Assembly (NCBI GenBank): GCA_030629925.1
Contig: DAOVOB010000030.1
Location: forward strand, 1-9,134
Length of the DNA stretch: 9,134 bases
Direction of reading: 5' to 3'
Origin: Fidelibacterota bacterium
Lineage (GTDB): Bacteria; Fidelibacterota; Fidelibacteria; Fidelibacterales; Fidelibacteraceae
In this document: one piece after another, positions 1 through 6,544 of the stretch
Layout: the number at the start of each line of letters is the position of its first letter
Position numbering within the stretch: position 1 is the first letter of the stretch
Translations under genes and position numbers: made by a program
Notes under the pieces: model-generated
The model's input: the letters and a program-made list of their open reading frames with translations, nothing else
What the model was told of the DNA's origin: nothing
The model's database searches: none

Positions 1-392
1 ATATCCAAAAAATTATTTTGTACCACGGAGCTCATATGGAGCAATTTTGAAAATGACGATTTTTCAATAAAAATACATTCGCTTTCTTTGTTCGCAATTA
101 TATCCACGGGATAACGATTATCGGCACCGAACAAAAAAGCGGGCGCAAGTAGTTGATTTCCTTCAATATCCTCAATTTTAACGACCTTGCCGGCATAATT
201 GGTCATTTCGCCTCTGACGCTACCTCTTAGCATAAGGTACTGCCCGGCAACAACATCACCATCCAGTGCGATCACGTCGTTTTTCTTGTAAATTGATTTT
301 TTATAACTGATTTCCTCTAAAAGTTCACGCAGAGTGGATATTTCCACATCTTTGAACAGTCTGTTTTTCGAGAAATTTTCATAAAGATGCAT
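1..392 (-). CDS. hcpR: Crp/Fnr-family transcription regulator, HcpR-like, N-terminal part (3' end off the window)
   Basis: I translated this by hand from the reverse strand. It is open for 130 codons from an ATG at 392-390 and runs off the left edge. A GGAG ribosome binding site lies 5 nt upstream (398-401). The visible part is a cyclic-nucleotide-binding type sensor domain: it contains the beta-roll segments NDVIALDGDVVAGQYLMLRG and SVRGEMTNYAGKVVKIEDI, then LLAPAFLFGADNRYPV, and ends at the start of the dimerisation helix. The 'LAPAFLFG..N.YPV' signature resembles the regulators found next to hcp in anaerobes (HcpR, an NO-responsive activator). The DNA-binding helix-turn-helix should lie beyond the edge and cannot be checked. 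Divergent orientation from hcp, with a palindrome between them, supports a role as the local nitrosative-stress regulator. Family assignment is firm; the HcpR identity is inferred from resemblance and context. Confidence 0.85.
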   Translation of the reverse strand, partial: MHLYENFSKNRLFKDVEISTLRELLEEISYKKSIYKKNDVIALDGDVVAGQYLMLRGSVRGEMTNYAGKVVKIEDIEGNQLLAPAFLFGADNRYPVDIIANKESECIFIEKSSFSKLLHMSSVVQNNFLD

Positions 393-417
393 TTTTTCTC
401 CAATAAGTTCAATTTCC

Positions 418-431
418 GTAACATATGTTAC
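418..431. promoter_or_regulatory. Perfect 14-bp palindrome, probable Crp/Fnr (HcpR) operator
   Basis: GTAACATATGTTAC is a perfect inverted repeat (GTAAC-N4-GTTAC) in the hcpR-hcp intergenic gap. It is 26 bp upstream of the hcpR start codon and 90 bp upstream of the hcp start codon. Two-fold symmetric sites of this size are typical for dimeric Crp/Fnr proteins. From memory, GTAAC-N4-GTTAC sites have been proposed for HcpR outside Desulfovibrio, but I cannot verify this here. Its centre (424.5) is 41.5 bp before the start point expected from the -10-like box at 453-458. Its closeness to the hcpR start suggests autoregulation as well. Confidence 0.7.
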
Positions 432-452
432 AGATTAATATACACTATTTCA

Positions 453-458
453 CATAAT
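453..458 (+). promoter_or_regulatory. Probable -10 element of the hcp promoter
   Basis: CATAAT matches the TATAAT -10 consensus at five of six positions. It predicts transcription starting at about 465-467. No good -35 box is visible; the palindrome at 418-431 overlaps that position instead. This is the class II activator-dependent layout, so hcp is likely off until the regulator binds. Inference from spacing only. Confidence 0.45.
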
Positions 459-488
459 TTCTAGGGATAATTTAAATGAACCATTTAT

Positions 489-505
489 TCCCGGTTTTTC
501 CGGGA
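489..505 (+). promoter_or_regulatory. Short GC-rich hairpin in the hcp leader
   Basis: TCCCGG-TTTTT-CCGGGA forms a 6-bp stem with a 5-nt T loop, standing out in an AT-rich leader. It ends 5 nt before the AGGAG ribosome binding site (511-515) of hcp. It has no T-tract after it, so it is not a typical terminator. It could stabilise the 5' end of the mRNA or influence access to the ribosome binding site; the role is not shown by the sequence. Confidence 0.5.
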
Positions 506-521
506 CGAAAAGGAGAATATT

Positions 522-2168
522 ATGAGTATGTTTTGTTTTCAATGCCAGGAAACTGCAAAAGGTAGCGGGTGTACTATAGCGGGTGTTTGTGGAAAAACAC
601 CGGATGTTTCAAACTTACAGGATCTTTTGATCCATGTAACAAAAGGTGTGTCTGTTCTTGCCAATCTTGGTAGAAAAGAAAATCTTATCATTGCAAAAGC
701 AGATAAATATGTTTTTGAATCTTTATTCACAACCATCACCAATGCAAATTTTGATCAAACAAAGATCTTGTCAAAAATATATGAAGGTTTTGAAATCCGT
801 GATTTTGTCCGCAAAGAACTTGCTGCAAATAGCATCGCCCTTCCTGAAAACCTGCCCGAGAGTACAGGTTGGAAAGCCAATGACGATGAGACCCTCCTTG
901 TGTATAGCGAGCTAGTTGGGGTACTTCAGGAAAGCAATGAAGATATTCGCTCTTTAAAAGAATTGTTGACCTATGGGCTTAAGGGAATGGCCGCTTATGC
1001 CGAACATGCCTACAATCTTGGCTACAAAAATGATGAAGTATATGCTTTTATGCATCGCGGTCTTGCCGCTACAGAAGATAAAACACTTAGTGTTGATGAG
1101 CTTGTTGCCCTTGTTCTTGAATGTGGAAAATTCGGTGTTGACGTGATGGCTCTTCTAGACCAAGCCAATACGGAAAGTTATGGCAACCCAGAGATCACAC
1201 ACGTAAATATTGGTGTGCGCAATAATCCTGCAATTCTAATCAGTGGCCATGACCTCAAAGACATGGAAGAACTATTAAAACAAACAGATGGCTCTGGAGT
1301 AGATGTATATACACACAGTGAAATGCTCCCGGCAAATTATTACCCGGCTTTCAAAAAGTATGAACATTTTGTCGGTAATTATGGTAATGCCTGGTGGCAA
1401 CAAAAGAAAGAATTTGAAAGTTTTAACGGACCGGTTTTATTTACCACAAACTGTATTGTGCCCCCGAAGTCATCTTATATGGACAGAATATATACGACCG
1501 GATCTTCAGGTTTTGAGGGTTGTGAGCATATTACCGACCGCGAACATGGCCAGCCAAAAGATTTTTCTGCGATCATTGAGCATGCAAAACGTTGCGCTTC
1601 ACCGACTGAAATTGAAACAGGCGAGATCGTCGGTGGTTTTGCCCATAATCAGGTCATTGCTTTGACCGACAAGATTGTTGATGCCGTTAAAACCGGGGCA
1701 ATTCGTAAATTCCTTGTTATGGCGGGCTGTGATGGGCGCATGAAAGGTCGCGATTATTATACGGAATTCGCGAAAAAACTACCCAAAGATACGGTCATTT
1801 TGACTGCCGGTTGTGCTAAGTATCGTTACAACAAGCTTCCGCTGGGTGATATCAACGGAATTCCGCGCGTTCTGGATGCGGGACAGTGTAACGATTCGTA
1901 TTCTCTTGTCGTTATAGCGCTGAAGCTAAAAGAGGTTTTTGAATTAAATGATATCAATGAATTGCCTATAGCATACAATATTGCCTGGTACGAACAAAAA
2001 GCAGTGATCGTATTATTGGCCTTGTTGGCACTCGGTGTTAAGAACATTCATCTGGGCCCAACATTACCCGCTTTCCTCTCACCTAATGTCGTGAATGTAT
2101 TGGTTGAGAACTTTGGTATTAGTGGTATTGGCACGGTTGATGAAGACATTGAAAAAATGTTAGCATAA
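522..2168 (+). CDS. hcp: Hydroxylamine reductase / hybrid cluster protein (class I)
   Basis: 548 residues, full length for a class I hybrid cluster protein (prismane protein). This cytoplasmic iron-sulfur enzyme reduces hydroxylamine to ammonia in vitro and is widely linked to NO detoxification or S-nitrosylation. The N-terminal cysteines C5, C8, C17 and C23 have the CX2CX8CX5C spacing of class I enzymes from strict anaerobes, which carry a [4Fe-4S] cluster. All expected ligands of the hybrid Fe-S-O cluster are visible: H243 (SGHDL), E267 (HSEM), C311 (TTNCIVPP), C403 (AGCDGR, the persulfide cysteine), C431 (AGCAKYR), C456 (AGQCNDSYS), E491 and K493 (WYEQKA). The ATG start has AGGAG 6 nt upstream. 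No hcr reductase gene is adjacent, as is usual for class I forms, so the electron donor is unknown. Likely controlled by the divergent Crp/Fnr regulator. Confidence 0.97.
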   Translation: MSMFCFQCQETAKGSGCTIAGVCGKTPDVSNLQDLLIHVTKGVSVLANLGRKENLIIAKADKYVFESLFTTITNANFDQTKILSKIYEGFEIRDFVRKELAANSIALPENLPESTGWKANDDETLLVYSELVGVLQESNEDIRSLKELLTYGLKGMAAYAEHAYNLGYKNDEVYAFMHRGLAATEDKTLSVDELVALVLECGKFGVDVMALLDQANTESYGNPEITHVNIGVRNNPAILISGHDLKDMEELLKQTDGSGVDVYTHSEMLPANYYPAFKKYEHFVGNYGNAWWQQKKEFESFNGPVLFTTNCIVPPKSSYMDRIYTTGSSGFEGCEHITDREHGQPKDFSAIIEHAKRCASPTEIETGEIVGGFAHNQVIALTDKIVDAVKTGAIRKFLVMAGCDGRMKGRDYYTEFAKKLPKDTVILTAGCAKYRYNKLPLGDINGIPRVLDAGQCNDSYSLVVIALKLKEVFELNDINELPIAYNIAWYEQKAVIVLLALLALGVKNIHLGPTLPAFLSPNVVNVLVENFGISGIGTVDEDIEKMLA

Positions 2169-2219
2169 AGAAGTAGCCGAAACTTATAATCGGTAATTAA
2201 ACAACAAATATTTTATTGT

Positions 2220-2252
2220 AGAGTCATTGATATGGTGTCGGTGGCTCTTTTT
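2220..2252 (+). terminator. Probable intrinsic terminator of hcp
   Basis: AGAGTCA (2220-2226) pairs with TGGCTCT (2242-2248) through seven base pairs including one G-U. The loop is 15 nt, and the run TTTTT begins within the 3' arm and continues to 2252. It lies about 50 nt after the hcp stop codon. The loop is long and the stem modest, so efficiency is uncertain. It would separate hcp from the downstream operon. Confidence 0.55.
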
Positions 2253-2303
2253 AAATTCAGCTATATTTGATAGTCATAATAAGCGGTCACCATAAAAATT
2301 CTT

Positions 2304-2370
2304 TTGCTTTTTACGATTTACAGCTTACGATTTACGACTTTAATCTTTTGCCTTTATTCTTTAATCTTTG
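2304..2370. repeat. Low-complexity spacer with two short imperfect repeat pairs
   Basis: TTACGATTTAC occurs at 2311-2321 and again at 2325-2335 (14-bp period). TTTAATCTTT occurs at 2339-2348 and 2360-2369 (21-bp period, separated by TGCCTTTATTC). The top strand is almost purine-free in parts. The block lies between the hcp terminator and the next gene and does not code for protein. It resembles the degenerate 'GTAAATCGTAAATC' type intergenic repeats I recall from some FCB-group genomes; whether it recurs in this genome cannot be seen here. Confidence 0.55.
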
Positions 2371-2376
2371 TAAAAT
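2348..2376 (+). promoter_or_regulatory. Probable sigma70-like promoter of the nrnA-ispH-pdxST operon
   Basis: TTGCCT (2348-2353) and TAAAAT (2371-2376) are separated by exactly 17 bp and match four of six and five of six consensus positions. Transcription would start near 2383, giving a leader of about 20 nt. GGGGAG at 2387-2392 serves as ribosome binding site for the ATG at 2404. If the organism uses a Bacteroidota-type sigma factor the element may differ; no clean TTTG/TAnnTTTG pair was seen. Confidence 0.5.
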
Positions 2377-2403
2377 GCATGCTATTGGGGAGTTTATTAG
2401 AAA

Positions 2404-3429
2404 ATGGTAAATGATGTAAATTTGAATCGACAATGGAAAGAGTTGGAACAACGCATACAGTTTGCGTCTTCTTTTGTCATTACAACCCACCAAAATCCGG
2501 ATGCCGATGGCTTGGGCTCGGAACTTGCATTATATCATATTCTGAGAAAACTAGGTAAGGAAGTTTTTATTTTTAATATTTCCCCCACGCCCGAAAGTCT
2601 GAAATTCATAGATCCCAATCAAATTTGTCAGCGCTATGTGCCATCTCTTCATCAAGATCTTTTGTCTAAAGTAGATATGCTCTTTGTGTTGGATGCCGGG
2701 TCATTTTTACGGGTAGGGCAATTGGGGCACGATGCCGTAGACGCAAAACGCCCGATTGTGGCGATCGATCATCATCCCAAAGAAAATAACCCACTGTATT
2801 TGCAAGAAATTGTAAATGATAAAGATTGCTCTGTTGGAAAATTAATATATGAATTCATTGAACACTGCTATCCACAGCACATGGATCAACAGATCGCGAC
2901 CGCTCTATATACGGCAATCGCTGGCGATACCGGAAACTTTCGCTTTGGGAATACAACACAACATTCACATCGAGTTGCCTCAGAATTGATGAAATATGAT
3001 ATTAATGTTTACGGTACATATATAAATCTTTTTGGTAATATTTCTCGTTCGGGCATAAATCTTTTCTCTTCAATTATGAAAAATATTCAATTTTCTGATG
3101 ACGGGAGGATCGTTTGGTTCCTCATAACAAGAAAAATGCTCTCGGATAATAATGCCGGTGATATGGATACTGACGGAATAACGGATTTTATGCGGATGAT
3201 CGATGGAGTTGAAGTTGCTATTATGTTTAAGGAACGTTTAGACGGTTCAACGCGTATCAATTTCCGTTCAAAGGGAACTGTTGCCACAAATGCCATTGCT
3301 CGTAGCTTTGGCGGGGGTGGACACAAACATGCAAGTGGGGTCGTTAGTGAACGTTCTATGAATGATGTTTATCCCGAAGTGGTAAATGCTATGTTAAAAC
3401 AAGTCAAAGAAACCTATAATGAAAATTGA
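2404..3429 (+). CDS. nrnA: DHH-family phosphoesterase, NrnA-like (nano-RNase / pAp phosphatase)
   Basis: 341 residues, typical for NrnA. The family is a cytoplasmic Mn-dependent enzyme that degrades 2-5 nt RNAs and dephosphorylates 3'-phosphoadenosine 5'-phosphate. The DHH domain shows motif I with H29, D33 and D35 (THQNPDADGLGSE), D97 (FVLDAGS), the name-giving D122-H123-H124 (IDHHPKENN), and D175 in GDTGNFRFGNTT. The C-terminal DHHA1 substrate-binding domain carries the glycine-rich GGGGHKHASG motif (303-312). Start: ATG with GGGGAG 11 nt upstream. It is the first gene of the cluster, and its last 11 nt overlap ispH. NrnA versus a related DHH phosphodiesterase (for example one acting on cyclic dinucleotides) is not certain: GdpP-type extra domains are absent, which favours NrnA. 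Confidence 0.9.
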   Translation: MVNDVNLNRQWKELEQRIQFASSFVITTHQNPDADGLGSELALYHILRKLGKEVFIFNISPTPESLKFIDPNQICQRYVPSLHQDLLSKVDMLFVLDAGSFLRVGQLGHDAVDAKRPIVAIDHHPKENNPLYLQEIVNDKDCSVGKLIYEFIEHCYPQHMDQQIATALYTAIAGDTGNFRFGNTTQHSHRVASELMKYDINVYGTYINLFGNISRSGINLFSSIMKNIQFSDDGRIVWFLITRKMLSDNNAGDMDTDGITDFMRMIDGVEVAIMFKERLDGSTRINFRSKGTVATNAIARSFGGGGHKHASGVVSERSMNDVYPEVVNAMLKQVKETYNEN

Positions 3430-4264
3430 AATCGCTCAACATTGTGGCTTTTGTACCGGCGTTAAAAATGCCGTTCAGCTTGCCCGTGATTCCCTTAAAG
3501 ATCAAGGAAAAATTGCCGTTCTTGGCGACCTTGTTCATAATAAGGTTGTCATGGACGAATTAAGGGATGAAGGCCTTGTTTTTGTTGATTCACTTGAAGA
3601 AGTTGGAGATATGCCCTTGCTTCTGCGTGCACACGGAACAGATGTGAACCTGATTCACGCTGCAAAAGAAATGGGGTTGAATATTATAGATGCTACATGC
3701 CCCCTCGTGCAAGAAATACACAAACATGCTTGCGAGCTGGAAGAAGAAGGGCGCCAGGTTATTGTTATTGGTGATCGTTACCATGACGAAGTTTTGGGTG
3801 TTGTTTCGCGTCTGCATGATCCTTGCATTATTGAGTCACCCGAAGATCTTTACTCTTGCAAACTTAAACAGCGCACCGGCGTAGTTATTCAAAGCACACA
3901 ACGAATCGAGAATGTGCAGAATATTTTGCCGCTATTATTGACAAAATCGCGCGATTGCCGTATCATTAATACGATATGCGAGCCTACGCGTAGAAACCAA
4001 ACTGAGATACTTTCACTCGCCAAAAATAATGATTGTGTGTTGGTGATCGGCGACCCGGCTTCTGCAAATTCAAAACGTCTTTACGAAGTTGCGCGCTCGT
4101 TAAATGAAAATGCTTTAATGGTTGCCGGTAAAGAAGAAATTAATGTTGCCCGGCTTAAGGGCTGTACTTCAATCGGCATTACGGCCGGTGCCAGTACGCC
4201 CAGAAAGTTGATAGAAGAAATAGTCACTTATATAAAAACTTTAAATGGAGATACAATAAAATGA
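3419..4264 (+). CDS. ispH: 4-hydroxy-3-methylbut-2-enyl diphosphate reductase (IspH/LytB)
   Basis: 281 residues, at the short end of the family. It catalyses the last step of the MEP pathway, reducing HMBPP to IPP and DMAPP with a [4Fe-4S] cluster in the cytoplasm. The three cluster cysteines are C12 (HCGFCTGV), C94 (DATCPLV) and C187 (NTICEPT). Substrate-binding residues are also visible: H40 (LVHNK), H72 (RAHGT), H122 and E124 (YHDEV), T160 (QST), the S215-A-N217-S218 segment and S259 (TAGAST). The usual H-P-E is H-D-E here, a mild deviation. The start codon lies inside the end of nrnA and has no clear ribosome binding site, so translation is probably coupled to nrnA. Its TGA overlaps the pdxS ATG (ATGA). 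Presence of ispH indicates the MEP rather than the mevalonate route. Confidence 0.97.
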   Translation: MKIEIAQHCGFCTGVKNAVQLARDSLKDQGKIAVLGDLVHNKVVMDELRDEGLVFVDSLEEVGDMPLLLRAHGTDVNLIHAAKEMGLNIIDATCPLVQEIHKHACELEEEGRQVIVIGDRYHDEVLGVVSRLHDPCIIESPEDLYSCKLKQRTGVVIQSTQRIENVQNILPLLLTKSRDCRIINTICEPTRRNQTEILSLAKNNDCVLVIGDPASANSKRLYEVARSLNENALMVAGKEEINVARLKGCTSIGITAGASTPRKLIEEIVTYIKTLNGDTIK

Positions 4265-5142
4265 AAAAAGGTACTTTTGAGGTAAAAGTCGGCCTTGCTG
4301 AAATGCTAAAGGGCGGCGTCATTATGGATGTAACGAATGTAGACCAGGCGAAAATCGCTGAAGATGCCGGTGCATCATCAGTTATGGCGCTTGAACGTAT
4401 CCCTGCTGACATTCGTGCTCACGGTGGTATTTCCCGCATGAGCAATCCCGAAATGATCCTCAAGATCAGAGAGGCTGTCTCTATTCCAGTGATGGCAAAA
4501 TGCCGTATTGGCCATTTCGCTGAAGCCCAAATACTTCAAGAGATAGGCGTAGATTTTATCGATGAATCTGAAGTTTTGACACCGGCTGATGAAGAAAACC
4601 ATATTTGGAAACAAGATTTTAATGTTCCTTTCGTCTGTGGATGCCGTAACCTTGGTGAAGCACTTCGTCGTATTGGCGAGGGTGCCGCAATGATCCGCAC
4701 TAAGGGCGAACCCGGCACCGGTGATATTGTTGAAGCCGTTCGCCATATGCGTGGAGTAACCGCTGAGATCCGTCGTTTAAGCACTTTGGACAAAAGTGAA
4801 CTTATGGCAACAGCCAAAATTCTAGGTGCTCCTTTCGCTATTGTAGAATGGGTGGCGCAAAATGGTAAATTACCTGTTCCTAATTTTGCCGCCGGTGGTA
4901 TTGCTACACCAGCTGACGCATCCTTGATGATGCAGCTTGGCGCTGAAGCCGTATTTGTCGGTTCCGGTATTTTTAAATCGGACGACCCGAAACCTCGTGC
5001 AGAAGCTATGGTAAAAGCAATTACACATTATCAGGATTTTGCTGTTTTGGCTGAAGTCTCAAGGGGATTGAAAGACGCAATGGTGGGTATTTCTGCATCT
5101 ACATTAGATGAAAATGAAAAAATGGCTAAACGCGGTTGGTAA
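4261..5142 (+). CDS. pdxS: Pyridoxal 5'-phosphate synthase lyase subunit PdxS
   Basis: 293 residues, the standard size. This TIM-barrel enzyme builds PLP from ribose 5-phosphate, glyceraldehyde 3-phosphate and ammonia supplied by PdxT, usually as a dodecamer decorated by twelve PdxT subunits. Key residues are present: D23 (IMDVTN), the Schiff-base lysine K80 (VMAKCRIGH), the second lysine K148 ([10 protein letters not shown]), and the phosphate-binding [10 protein letters not shown] and [10 protein letters not shown] segments. The protein ends in RGW, as is common in the family. ATG at 4261 has GGAG 10 nt upstream. It overlaps the ispH stop by 4 nt and is followed at once by pdxT, the usual pairing. 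This is the DXP-independent PLP route. Confidence 0.98.
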   Translation: MKKGTFEVKVGLAEMLKGGVIMDVTNVDQAKIAEDAGASSVMALERIPADIRAHGGISRMSNPEMILKIREAVSIPVMAKCRIGHFAEAQILQEIGVDFIDESEVLTPADEENHIWKQDFNVPFVCGCRNLGEALRRIGEGAAMIRTKGEPGTGDIVEAVRHMRGVTAEIRRLSTLDKSELMATAKILGAPFAIVEWVAQNGKLPVPNFAAGGIATPADASLMMQLGAEAVFVGSGIFKSDDPKPRAEAMVKAITHYQDFAVLAEVSRGLKDAMVGISASTLDENEKMAKRGW

Positions 5143-5156
5143 AAGCCGGAGTGGAA

Positions 5157-5762
5157 ATGTCTGAACTGAATATTGGTATCCTTGGAATACAGGGTGCATA
5201 TGAAAAACATGCGCTTTCTATTACTCTTGCTGGTGCAAATGCCGAGATCATTAAATACCGGGAACAACTTGATCAAATTGATGGTTTGATCTTACCGGGT
5301 GGTGAATCAACGACCATGTCAAAAATGATGGGGTTTCGTATTGACTACGAAGATATATTGGCTTTTGCTGAGAAGAAGCCCATTTTTGGCACTTGTGCAG
5401 GATTGATCCTGCTAGGAAAAGGAATTGACGACCCCCGTGTTCATCAATTTGAATTAATGGATGTGAGTGTGGCTAGAAATGCTTATGGCTCGCAAAAATA
5501 TTCCTTTGTTGACAACCTTACACTGGCGTTCGACAAGGAGAATCCTTTCCATGCCGTGTTCATTAGAGCACCGCAAATTGAAAATATAGGTGATGACATA
5601 TGCGTTCTTGCGACATGTAATAACACACCGGTTTTGATTGAATCAAATCTTTACCTTGGAGCAAGTTTTCATCCTGAGTTAACACCTGATCCACGTATAC
5701 ATAAGTATTTTATTCAAAAGATAATGGAGGTAAAAAATGGAAAAACGCCCGAATCGGCATAA
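5157..5762 (+). CDS. pdxT: Pyridoxal 5'-phosphate synthase glutaminase subunit PdxT
   Basis: 201 residues from the ATG at 5157. It is a class I glutamine amidotransferase that releases ammonia from glutamine and channels it to PdxS. The catalytic triad is C80 (FGTCAGL), H172 and E174 (SFHPELTPD). The GGES motif (48-51) near the oxyanion site and the PdxT signature FIRAP are also present. I chose 5157 because it has GGAG at 5148-5151, begins SELNIGILGIQGAYEKH as in the family, and lies just after the pdxS stop. An in-frame TTG at 5136 would overlap pdxS and add seven non-conserved residues. Oddity: the conserved RNAFGRQ segment reads RNAYGSQ (S112 for Arg). The last 26 nt overlap the next gene. 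Confidence 0.96.
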   Translation: MSELNIGILGIQGAYEKHALSITLAGANAEIIKYREQLDQIDGLILPGGESTTMSKMMGFRIDYEDILAFAEKKPIFGTCAGLILLGKGIDDPRVHQFELMDVSVARNAYGSQKYSFVDNLTLAFDKENPFHAVFIRAPQIENIGDDICVLATCNNTPVLIESNLYLGASFHPELTPDPRIHKYFIQKIMEVKNGKTPESA

Positions 5763-6456
5763 TATTTTTCGCATTGTCCTCGCTTTGGTATTTGTTGCTT
5801 TTGGTCTTGTTGCGCTTGGCAACAATTTGGGCTGGTGGGATATCGATGATCTTTTTCTTGAATGGTGGCCCATGATCCTTGTTTTAATTGGCTTGGTCAC
5901 GATCTTTGCCCCAGGTGGTTCTTGGGGTGGTGGAATTTTCCTTATTTTTCTTGGGGTGGTTTTTCTCCTGCACTCTCACGGTATTTATGATATCTCTGAA
6001 CTTATTTGGCCGGCAATGCTTGTAATGGTTGGGATAATGATTTGGCCAAGAAAACGATCAGCCACAAAAAATCAGACCTCTAATGAAAGGCATTCTTCAG
6101 AATCCCATCATGCAATAAATGCCGACCACGTCTTTAATATCAATACACTTTTTAACTCCCGGCGTGAAGTTATTCGTGATGAAACGCTTGCGGGTGGCCA
6201 CGGAACTGCTGTATTTGGAAATCTTGATCTTGATCTTCGGCTTGCAAACCCAAAAGATAATATTTACATCGAAGTAAGCGCTATATTTGGAAATGTTAGT
6301 TTGATGGTGCCACCCAGTTGGAAGATCGTCAAACATGGTGGTTCTGTCTTTGGAAAAGTAGACGATCGACGAACAAATGTTCCGGAAAGTAATTTTTCTA
6401 AAACAGTAACAATTGAAATGAATGCCGTTTTCGGCCGCGTGGATTTAATTAGCTAA
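5737..6456 (+). CDS. Membrane protein with LiaI/LiaF-like transmembrane region and LiaF-like C-terminal domain
   Basis: 239 residues. The N-terminal half has four hydrophobic segments at about 11-29, 44-58, 65-79 and 89-103, rich in Gly and Trp (LGWWDIDDL, EWWPMILVLIGL), typical of the DUF5668/LiaF-type membrane region. A polar linker (105-135) leads to a C-terminal soluble domain. There the motif [AS]-[VI]-F-G-[NKR]-[LV] repeats four times: TAVFGNLDLDL (157-167), SAIFGNVSL (181-189), GSVFGKVDD (202-210) and NAVFGRVDL (229-237). This suggests a small stacked beta structure, as in the LiaF 'cell wall-active antibiotics response' domain. In Firmicutes LiaF inhibits the LiaRS envelope-stress system, but no LiaR or LiaS is nearby, so function here is unknown. 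ATG with GGAGG 6 nt upstream (5726-5730), starting inside pdxT. Confidence 0.85.
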   Translation: MEKRPNRHNIFRIVLALVFVAFGLVALGNNLGWWDIDDLFLEWWPMILVLIGLVTIFAPGGSWGGGIFLIFLGVVFLLHSHGIYDISELIWPAMLVMVGIMIWPRKRSATKNQTSNERHSSESHHAINADHVFNINTLFNSRREVIRDETLAGGHGTAVFGNLDLDLRLANPKDNIYIEVSAIFGNVSLMVPPSWKIVKHGGSVFGKVDDRRTNVPESNFSKTVTIEMNAVFGRVDLIS

Positions 6457-6484
6457 TAAATTAATAAAATCGTAAGGCTTAATT

Positions 6485-6544
6485 TTGAAGATCTTTCGTA
6501 ATATATTGTTGTTCCTTTTTATGGGCGCAAATACCTTCGCGGCT
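6485..6544 (+). other. Signal peptide coding segment
   Basis: Codons 1-20 encode a basic start (K2, R5), a hydrophobic core ILLFLFMG, and a small-residue cleavage region ANTFAA. Cleavage after A19 or A20 is likely, directing Sec export to the periplasm before outer-membrane passage. No lipobox cysteine is present at the cleavage site. Confidence 0.8.

Noticed and set aside
522..2168. Class II (Hcr-dependent) or class III hybrid cluster protein
   Set aside because: The cysteine spacing CX2CX8CX5C and full 548-residue length fit class I. Class II has longer spacing and class III lacks part of the N-terminal helical domain.
2177..2193. CCGA/TCGG inverted repeat just after hcp as a terminator
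   Set aside because: Only four base pairs with a 9-nt loop and no following T-run. The structure at 2220-2252 is better.
4378..4817. Overlapping minus-strand open frames of 93-122 codons opposite pdxS
   Set aside because: They lie entirely within a conserved gene on the other strand, have no recognisable motifs or ribosome binding sites, and are shadows of codon bias. The same applies to other antisense or shifted frames at 539-742, 1303-1665, 3087-3326 and 6097-6336.
5136..5156. Upstream TTG start for pdxT (and an in-frame GTG at 5151)
   Set aside because: The TTG lies inside pdxS, the added residues VKAGVE are not family-like, and GGAG at 5148-5151 is correctly placed for the ATG at 5157.
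6445..6484. Terminator or promoter between the LiaF-like gene and the secreted protein gene
   Set aside because: The gap is only 28 nt, AT-rich, with no stem-loop plus T-run and no convincing promoter boxes.
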